A stretch of DNA of 10,919 nt, from NCBI GenBank assembly GCA_009783525.1, contig WRDG01000054.1, positions 1 to 10,919 on the forward strand, in the 5' to 3' direction. This document shows positions 6,905-10,919 of this stretch, one piece after another (position 1 is the stretch's first letter; each line of letters opens with the position of its first letter). The position numbers were made by a program, and so were the translations under genes. Under the pieces are notes generated by a model, which was given only the letters and a program-made list of their open reading frames with translations, was not told where the DNA came from and made no database searches. The stretch comes from Defluviitaleaceae bacterium (GTDB lineage Bacteria; Bacillota; Clostridia; Lachnospirales; WQUN01).

Positions 6905-8272
6905 TTATTTTTTTTGGCCGAACAAAAATGACATCAGCCTTTCGGTTTCAACAAAGTCCGGTATCACCATATCCGCTCCGGCCGCCAGCAGCCGCTTGCG
7001 CTTCCATGCGTTAACGCCTTTTTTTCTAACTTCGTCGGTAGCGGCGGCTATCGCATACCCGCCGAACTCTTTTGCCAGTTGGATTTCTACATAGCCGTCG
7101 CCAATAACAAGCAGGCCTTCGCCGCCCAATCCTTTTTTTTCTATAATCCCGCGGATTACAGATTCTTTGACGTCGCCCTTCATGTCGTCCTTTGCGCCGA
7201 ATATTCCGCCGTCGAAAAATTTGTCTGCGCCAAGCAGCCGCGCCTCTTCAAGCACGTTTACTTCGTCCGTGCCGCTCGCCAAATACAGTTTTACGCCTTT
7301 ATCTTTTAAAGCGGCTAAAAATTCTAACGCGCCCGGCGCGAGGTATTCGCTCGGCTGCGCCGTTTTGTCTTTAAGCGCCTGCAGCCTGTTTTTTATGCGG
7401 GAGTGAAGCCTGCGGAGGTATTCCGCCTTGTATTCGTACGGATCCTTTGCCTTGACGCCGCGTTTTTCGATTTCTTCGCACAGCCTCATGCATTGGAATA
7501 TGGTTTGCTTGCCCGTTAAAAAATCGACGAAGTCCGTTACAAGCCCGGTCAGGTCTTCGTTAGAGGCGGTTTTGTCCGCAGCGGAAAGCTCTTCGACAAA
7601 ATAGGGGATCATAACCTGCTGCCAGCCTTCTCGCAGCAAACTGACCGTCCCGTCAAAATCCAAAAGCGCGGAATGGAACCCGGTGCCGCTGCAAAAATTT
7701 ATGATCTCCATATCCCACATGTCCGCAAGAATCCCGCGCATGTAGTCTACAAGCGCGTGGCAGTAGCACATGTGCATGTCTTCCAGCTCTTCCATGCTCA
7801 GTGTCGGTGCGATGCAGTACAGGTCGCACAGCGGCTTAAGCTTGCCGCCGTCGCGCCCGAGCAATCCCAAAACCTCCATGCCCATGGCTTTTGCCGTTTG
7901 CGCCGCCTTTACAACATTTGGCGAATTTCCGCTGCCGGAAAAAACAACAAGCTTGTCGCCCGCTTTTGCGTGCGTGCGAAGCATGACGTCAAAAACGTCC
8001 TCATAACAAAAATCGTTTGCAAGACATGTGAGCACGGGCATCGCGTCGCACAGGCAGGTCGCCGCAAAACCCGTCCGCCCGTCTACGCGGCAGCCTTTTA
8101 TCAAGTCATTGCAAAAATGCGACGCCGTTGCGGCGCTTCCGCCGTTGCCCGCCGTAAAAATCCGCGCCCCCGTTTTTTTTGTCCCGATAATATGCCGGCC
8201 CATTTCTTCCAATACTTCGGCATCCGTTTTGCATAGCCCGTCTGCCACGCGTTTTAAATACTCTCCTATCAA
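6905..8272 (-). CDS. SIS (phosphoheptose isomerase-like) - HAD phosphatase fusion
   Basis: A 455-residue two-domain protein. Residues 1-185 form a SIS domain like GmhA, which converts sedoheptulose 7-phosphate to D-glycero-D-manno-heptose 7-phosphate: FTAGNGGSAATASHFCNDLIKG (39-60), FSGSGNSPNVVKAA (111-124), and a C-terminal EDMHMCYCH (164-172). Residues 200-455 form a HAD phosphatase with motif I DFDGTV (205-210), motif II Ser333 in LASGTD, motif III Lys near 365, and motif IV GDGYVE (391-396). A helical cap fills about 212-310. Fusion of an isomerase-like and a phosphatase-like domain suggests both act on one sugar phosphate, presumably that of the downstream kinase. The start is TTG at 8270-8272, with AAAGGGG about eight bases upstream and a promoter further up. 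The domain calls are firm; the exact substrate is unknown. Confidence 0.88.
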   Translation of the reverse strand: MIGEYLKRVADGLCKTDAEVLEEMGRHIIGTKKTGARIFTAGNGGSAATASHFCNDLIKGCRVDGRTGFAATCLCDAMPVLTCLANDFCYEDVFDVMLRTHAKAGDKLVVFSGSGNSPNVVKAAQTAKAMGMEVLGLLGRDGGKLKPLCDLYCIAPTLSMEELEDMHMCYCHALVDYMRGILADMWDMEIINFCSGTGFHSALLDFDGTVSLLREGWQQVMIPYFVEELSAADKTASNEDLTGLVTDFVDFLTGKQTIFQCMRLCEEIEKRGVKAKDPYEYKAEYLRRLHSRIKNRLQALKDKTAQPSEYLAPGALEFLAALKDKGVKLYLASGTDEVNVLEEARLLGADKFFDGGIFGAKDDMKGDVKESVIRGIIEKKGLGGEGLLVIGDGYVEIQLAKEFGGYAIAAATDEVRKKGVNAWKRKRLLAAGADMVIPDFVETERLMSFLFGQKK

Positions 8273-8297
8273 AATGCCGTCCCCTTTCGTTTGTTTG

Positions 8298-8325
8298 AGT
8301 TTATCAATTGCATTTGTAAAGTCAA
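8298..8325 (-). promoter_or_regulatory. Promoter candidate for the SIS-HAD/kinase/GH2 operon
   Basis: On the minus strand TTGACT (8325-8320, 5 of 6 to the -35 consensus) is followed after 16 bases by TAAACT (8303-8298, 4 of 6 to the -10). The SIS-HAD ribosome site and TTG start lie about 25 bases downstream. An imperfect inverted repeat (8300-8320) fills the spacer, so a repressor could act here. The promoter begins just after the stop of the degraded lipoprotein gene. Confidence 0.5.
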
Positions 8326-8329
8326 CGCC

Positions 8330-8521
8330 CTACTTCCAATCTTCGTACGGGACAATGTCTGTTGCCCGCCAATGGTAAAGAGTGCTCAAATACATTTCAT
8401 ACGCGAAATGCCTTGTGTTGTCGTAATATGAGCCTATGTGCTCTTTATAACCGTATGTATAGGCAAAATGATACGGAAGGCTCGTACGACTCTCCGGTAT
8501 ACAGGCTTTCGGACAAATTGT
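8330..8521 (-). pseudogene. Out-of-frame C-terminal part of the small lipoprotein gene
   Basis: Shifted by one base from the lipoprotein frame, the minus strand is open for 63 codons from 8521 to a TAG at 8330-8332. It reads as convincing protein, including LPYHFAYTYGYKEHIG, SYYDNTRHFAYEMYLSTLYH and WRATDIVPYEDWK. It has no usable start of its own, and a stop in this frame at 8522-8524 bounds it. Together with the in-frame part (from 8903) the region is 574 bases, one more than a multiple of three, as expected if one extra base broke a gene of about 190 codons. I do not recognise the segment. A sequencing or assembly error is an alternative to a true pseudogene. Confidence 0.6.
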
Positions 8522-8903
8522 TTATATAACTTTTTTCGTTGTTTTTTTGGCTTTCCGGCCGGCTGCTTTCGTAATGAAAATAGTCGTTAATGTCACCCGG
8601 CGTGTTAAACCTGATAAACACATGCGGATGCAATTTTTTTAACGAATCTATTATTTCTTTAAAAGCCTGCTTCATATGGATAGGAACCGAGATGCTCAAA
8701 GTCTGCATCGCCTTTTGCTCCGGTTCCTCATCCGTTTCGTCCGCGTTCTCTAACATGTCCGGCGTTAAAAACGAGTATGGCGCGGTCGGGCTCGGACCGC
8801 CGTCCGGATCGGGCCTTTCTGTCCCGCACGAAACTGAAACAAAAAAGACGGCGGCAAGCATAAACGCGAAATAATTTTTCAAAATTATTTCCGTTTTTTT
8901 CAT
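8445..8903 (-). CDS. Small lipoprotein, prematurely ended by a frameshift
   Basis: The ATG at 8901-8903 has GGAGG about ten bases upstream. The 152 residues begin with a lipoprotein-type signal: MKKTEIILKNYF, a hydrophobic AFMLAAVFFVSVS core, then Cys26 followed by GTERPDPDGGPSP, a proline- and acid-rich linker. The lipobox is loose (Val at -4, Ser at -3). Residues 95-125 (LSISVPIHMKQAFKEIIDSL followed by KKLHPHVFIRF) look like the first strand and helix of an extracellular solute-binding protein, but the gene is far too short for one. The last residues (about 140-152, ending FCLYIRL) are probably out-of-frame, since the neighbouring frame continues as good protein to 8330. An in-frame extension upstream to 8990 has no ribosome site and no signal-like character. 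It could be a remnant or a small lipoprotein of unknown role. It is the gene upstream of SIS-HAD on the same strand. Confidence 0.6.
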   Translation of the reverse strand: MKKTEIILKNYFAFMLAAVFFVSVSCGTERPDPDGGPSPTAPYSFLTPDMLENADETDEEPEQKAMQTLSISVPIHMKQAFKEIIDSLKKLHPHVFIRFNTPGDINDYFHYESSRPESQKNNEKSYINNLSESLYTGESYEPSVSFCLYIRL

Positions 8904-9263
8904 TTGCCGTCGGCCTCCGTCCGCATTACTAATATATTGCTCCGGTGCAAAAATATCGCGTGCGCCTCTTGCTATGTTTAAGTGCCGCATTAATATCTAC
9001 AAATGTATTGCAGATTTTATAAAAAATACCGTTAAAATTTACCCTTTTGGGTGTAGCCGTATATCGGCGGACGGATAAAATATGGGCATAACATTTTACT
9101 GCGGGGTGATTGGCGTGCTGGTTTCGCAGGTGTACTGCATAATGTTTTTTATGATCACACTGTTTATTACCGGCTGCTTGATACGGACTGCGTTTAAATA
9201 TTTTTATTGTTTATTTACGCGGCCATCCTTTCCAAAATATTTTTTAACCGCATGAATTTTAAC
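8904..9263. other. Intergenic stretch with little recognisable content
   Basis: About 360 bases, AT-rich on the left. Visible items are a hairpin-like ACCCTTTTGGGT at 9041-9052, A/T-rich blocks at 9015-9040 that could hold a minus-strand promoter for the lipoprotein gene (for example a TATAAA-like -10 with no convincing -35), and the possible small membrane peptide at 9082-9255. No RNA gene, riboswitch or mobile element is recognised. Confidence 0.6.
9082..9255 (+). CDS. Possible 57-residue membrane peptide
   Basis: A short frame from ATG (9082) to TGA (9253-9255), with a GGA six bases upstream as a modest ribosome site. The peptide is strongly hydrophobic: residues 7-35 (including GVIGVLVSQVYCIMFFMITL) would make one membrane segment, followed by a basic, aromatic tail (RTAFKYFYCLFTRPSFPKYF). 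It contains four cysteines. A bidirectional terminator begins eight bases after the stop, which would suit a plus-strand transcript. No family is recognised. Random AT-rich sequence can give such frames, so the call is tentative. Confidence 0.3.
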   Translation: MGITFYCGVIGVLVSQVYCIMFFMITLFITGCLIRTAFKYFYCLFTRPSFPKYFLTA

Positions 9264-9294
9264 AAAAAAAAACGGGCGAGCGCCCGTTTTTTTT
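9264..9294. terminator. Bidirectional rho-independent terminator
   Basis: A GC stem (9273-9277 pairing with 9282-9286, loop GAGC) is flanked by nine A on the left and eight T on the right, so both strands give a stem followed by a U run. On the minus strand it directly follows the oxidoreductase stop codon (TAA at 9295-9293), whose bases run into the A/T tract. On the plus strand it would end any transcript of the possible small peptide. Confidence 0.9.
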
Positions 9295-10384
9295 ACAGCT
9301 TTGGTATTTTAATTTCGACTTCTTTGTTGAGCTGCGATGAGCGGAACATTCCGTCGATTATGGCTTGGTTGTAAACCGATTGGATGGTTGGGATCGGGGA
9401 CTCGCCCTTTTCCCTTACCGCGTCGCAGAATTTTTTTACCTTTAAAAGGAACCTGTCGTCCGACGGGTTGCGCAGTGGGATGGGCGTTTCGCAATGCTGG
9501 CCCGCGACGTCGCTGTATAAAAACATGGGGCCGATCGTGCCGTCCCATGCGCCGCTCCACGCGTGGTTTACTGCGGCGGGCTTAATTTTTAGGCCTGCGT
9601 CCGTTCCGAAAAACATCGTGTCGCCCATCGAATCCATGTGCATCGCCCATGAAATGCGGAAGTCGAGCACGATTCCGCCTTCGAGGCGTATAAACGCAAC
9701 CGAGTGGTCGTCCACGTCAAAAACGTCCGACTCCCTGCTGTGCTTCGGGTTTTTTCCGAAGTTGTCGAACGCGCACGCCGAAACGGTAAGGGGCTTGGGA
9801 TATCCTACTGCGGACAGCACCATATCGAGCGAATAGCAGCCGATGTCCGCAAGCGCGCCAACGCCCGCGAGTTCCCTGCGGATAAACGTGCCGCCGGGCA
9901 TACCGCGCCGCCTGCCGCCGCCCGTTTGGATGTAATAAATTTTGCCGAGCACGCCCGAGCCGACTATGTCGCGCACAAGATCCATGTTAGGGTCGAAGCG
10001 CGGCTGGAAACCCACGGTCAAAATCTTTTTCGCTTTTTTTGCCGCCCTGTACATTTCAACCGCCTCGTCGAGGGTTACGGACATGGGCTTTTCGCAAAGC
10101 ACGTTGAGGCCCGCCTCAAGCGCGGCTATGGTGCAGGCGGCGTGAGTCGAGTTGTATGTGCAGACGCTTACCGCGTCGAGCTCGCAGGCGAGCAGCTCCT
10201 CGTTGTTGTCGAAGGCCTTGGCCTGCGGCAAGTCGTTTTTATCAAAAAACGCCCGCGCCTTGCCCGGCACGATGTCCGACCCGCCAATAACCTTGACGTC
10301 GTCCGCAAGTTTTAAATACGAATGTAAATGCGCATGAGCGATGCTGCCCGTGCCGATGATGCCTACCCTTAATTTTTTTGCCAT
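9293..10384 (-). CDS. Gfo/Idh/MocA-family NAD(P)-dependent oxidoreductase
   Basis: A 363-residue sugar or inositol dehydrogenase-type enzyme. The N-terminal Rossmann fold carries GIIGTGSIAHAH (8-19), followed by an acidic strand end (GGSDIVPGKA). The active-site motif CEKPMSVT (97-104) gives catalytic Lys99, then GFQPRFDP (125-132) and the second-domain motif GALADIGCYSLDM (176-188). Where many relatives have a catalytic His (DxGxHxxD), this one has Tyr184, as in glucose-fructose oxidoreductase-type members. The C-terminal domain ends with a QSVYNQAIIDGMFRSS helix, usual for the family. No signal peptide, so it is cytoplasmic. GGGAGG six bases before the ATG at 10382-10384 decides the start; the frame is open further upstream to 10759 but lacks any ribosome site and crosses the opposite lipoprotein gene. 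It is a monocistronic unit with its own promoter and terminator. The substrate is unknown. Confidence 0.93.
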   Translation of the reverse strand: MAKKLRVGIIGTGSIAHAHLHSYLKLADDVKVIGGSDIVPGKARAFFDKNDLPQAKAFDNNEELLACELDAVSVCTYNSTHAACTIAALEAGLNVLCEKPMSVTLDEAVEMYRAAKKAKKILTVGFQPRFDPNMDLVRDIVGSGVLGKIYYIQTGGGRRRGMPGGTFIRRELAGVGALADIGCYSLDMVLSAVGYPKPLTVSACAFDNFGKNPKHSRESDVFDVDDHSVAFIRLEGGIVLDFRISWAMHMDSMGDTMFFGTDAGLKIKPAAVNHAWSGAWDGTIGPMFLYSDVAGQHCETPIPLRNPSDDRFLLKVKKFCDAVREKGESPIPTIQSVYNQAIIDGMFRSSQLNKEVEIKIPKL

Positions 10385-10410
10385 TTTTTGCCTCCCGATC
10401 GCTTCGTTAG

Positions 10411-10434
10411 TTTTAACAGCAAGCTGCTTTAAAA
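10411..10434. promoter_or_regulatory. Imperfect inverted repeat in the oxidoreductase leader (operator or hairpin candidate)
   Basis: TTTTAACAGC, AA, GCTG, then CTTTAAAA: CAGC pairs with GCTG and, past a two-base bulge, TTTTAA with TTAAAA. It begins directly beside the -10 candidate at 10434-10439, overlapping the expected transcription start, a usual operator position. It could alternatively act as a leader hairpin. Confidence 0.35.
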
Positions 10435-10462
10435 TTTTACAAAAAAAACGCCGCAAACGCAA
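10434..10462 (-). promoter_or_regulatory. Promoter candidate for the oxidoreductase gene
   Basis: On the minus strand TTGCGT (10462-10457) is followed after 17 bases by TAAAAT (10439-10434, 5 of 6 to the -10 consensus). The start codon is about 50 bases downstream, with a clear ribosome site between. Confidence 0.5.
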
Positions 10463-10486
10463 CGGCTGCAAGCAAAAAACGCTTTT

Positions 10487-10515
10487 TTCAATAATGACAA
10501 CTAATTTTGTATAAT
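10487..10515 (+). promoter_or_regulatory. Promoter candidate for the right-edge lipoprotein gene
   Basis: A perfect TATAAT at 10510-10515 lies about 24 bases before the ATG at 10539. The best -35 at 17-base spacing is TTCAAT (10487-10492), only 3 of 6. The -10 is convincing and the -35 is not. Confidence 0.5.
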
Positions 10516-10538
10516 GGGTTTTACAGGGAGTGATGCTG

Positions 10539-10919
10539 ATGAAAAAAATTATGACAGCCGCCGCGGCATTGATTTTATTTTTTGTTTCGGTTTCATGCGG
10601 CATAAAAGAACAAAACATAAAAATAAGCGGCGTCACAAGCGAGCTGCTTGTGTTCAACAGATTAGCAAGCGGACAGGAAATAAAAAAAATATTATCTGAG
10701 GATATAGACGGCTTTATAGTTTTAACGGCCAACCACCGCACCGGCAGCCTGCAAATCATGAAAACAAACGAGACCTTTACGGATCATAAAAGCGCCATGC
10801 CGGATGGCATAGGAAAAATTTTGGCAGCCGACAGCCGCGGCGACGGGCTCATTTATGTTTTTACAGAAAAATCTTCAAAGGATTATGAAGTTTGCGTTTT
10901 TAACGCTCAAATGCAATCG
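10539..10919 (+). CDS. Lipoprotein of unknown function, N-terminal part (cut by window edge)
   Basis: 127 codons are visible from the ATG at 10539-10541, with GGGAG eight bases upstream; the frame is open to the right edge. The signal is MKKIMTAAAALILFFVSVS then Cys20, a lipoprotein-type leader with a loose lipobox. It shares FFVSVSCG with the small lipoprotein at 8903. The mature part (GFIVLTANHRTGSLQIMKTN, then GIGKILAADSRGDGLIYVFT) has repeated strand-turn-strand character that would suit a beta-propeller. Secreted lipoproteins of this kind in Clostridia are sometimes solute-binding or sugar-sensing proteins, but nothing here proves that. An alternative ATG at 10533 is too close to the ribosome site. 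It diverges from the oxidoreductase gene. Confidence 0.75.
   Translation, partial: MKKIMTAAAALILFFVSVSCGIKEQNIKISGVTSELLVFNRLASGQEIKKILSEDIDGFIVLTANHRTGSLQIMKTNETFTDHKSAMPDGIGKILAADSRGDGLIYVFTEKSSKDYEVCVFNAQMQS

Noticed and set aside
6398..6931. Plus-strand open frame opposite the kinase gene
   Set aside because: Antisense shadow of a well-supported PfkB kinase; no start signal or family resemblance.
7673..8236. Plus-strand open frame of 187 codons opposite the SIS-HAD gene
   Set aside because: Antisense of a gene with complete SIS and HAD motifs; no ribosome site.
10468..10488. AAGC..GCTT with a T run as a terminator on the plus strand
   Set aside because: The stem has only four pairs and no upstream plus-strand gene ends near it; it is more likely part of the divergent promoter region.
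10385..10759. N-terminal extension of the oxidoreductase frame upstream of 10384
   Set aside because: It would cross the divergent promoters and the opposite lipoprotein gene; the strong GGGAGG site and the family N-terminus both point to the ATG at 10384.
1..10919. CRISPR arrays, tRNA/rRNA genes, insertion sequences, phage genes
   Set aside because: No regular direct repeats, cloverleaf patterns, transposase or integrase motifs were seen on either strand.

Overview
The window carries eleven readable genes or gene parts. It looks like the chromosome of an anaerobic Bacillota-type bacterium, probably a clostridial relative. The reasons are strong GGAGG-like ribosome binding sites on most genes, a TTG start, a SEC-C protein of the clostridial type, and a Sua5 gene overlapping a YwlE-type phosphatase gene, as the two are neighbours in Bacillus. 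This is a moderate-confidence inference: no rRNA, tRNA or ribosomal protein gene is present to place the organism. Base composition is mixed, with GC-rich codons broken by many A or T runs.

Layout. Positions 1-330 (minus) hold the first 110 codons of an aminoglycoside-phosphotransferase-like kinase that runs off the left edge. A divergent gap of about 95 bases with a candidate promoter leads into a plus-strand run: a URO-D superfamily protein (426-1481), a SEC-C protein (1581-2078), Sua5 threonylcarbamoyl-AMP synthase (about 2063-3148) and a YwlE-like arginine/tyrosine phosphatase (3145-3582). The last three are overlapping or nearly so. The plus run meets a minus-strand run at 3579-3582, where the two stop codons share one TTAA.

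The minus run, read from right to left, is a frameshifted small lipoprotein (8903 to 8330), a SIS-HAD fusion protein (8272 to 6905), an RfaE/HldA-like PfkB kinase (6868 to 5885) and a cytoplasmic GH2 glycosidase (5888 to 3579). The kinase and glycosidase overlap by ATGA, and a promoter with an inverted repeat precedes the SIS-HAD gene. Further right lie a mostly non-coding stretch with a possible 57-residue membrane peptide, a strong bidirectional terminator (9264-9294), a Gfo/Idh/MocA oxidoreductase (10384 to 9293), a divergent promoter region, and the start of another lipoprotein (10539 to the right edge).

How they may work together. The SIS-HAD fusion and the kinase resemble the isomerase, phosphatase and kinase steps of heptose phosphate metabolism (GmhA, GmhB, HldA), but no nucleotidyltransferase is present and the next gene is a glycosidase. 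The simplest reading is a sugar-phosphate module of unknown substrate, fed or accompanied by intracellular cleavage of a beta-glycoside. The plus-strand run is mainly housekeeping (tRNA t6A modification, protein dephosphorylation). I found no clear phage, CRISPR, transposon or defence system. The SIS-HAD/kinase/GH2 cassette is the best candidate for an undescribed pathway.
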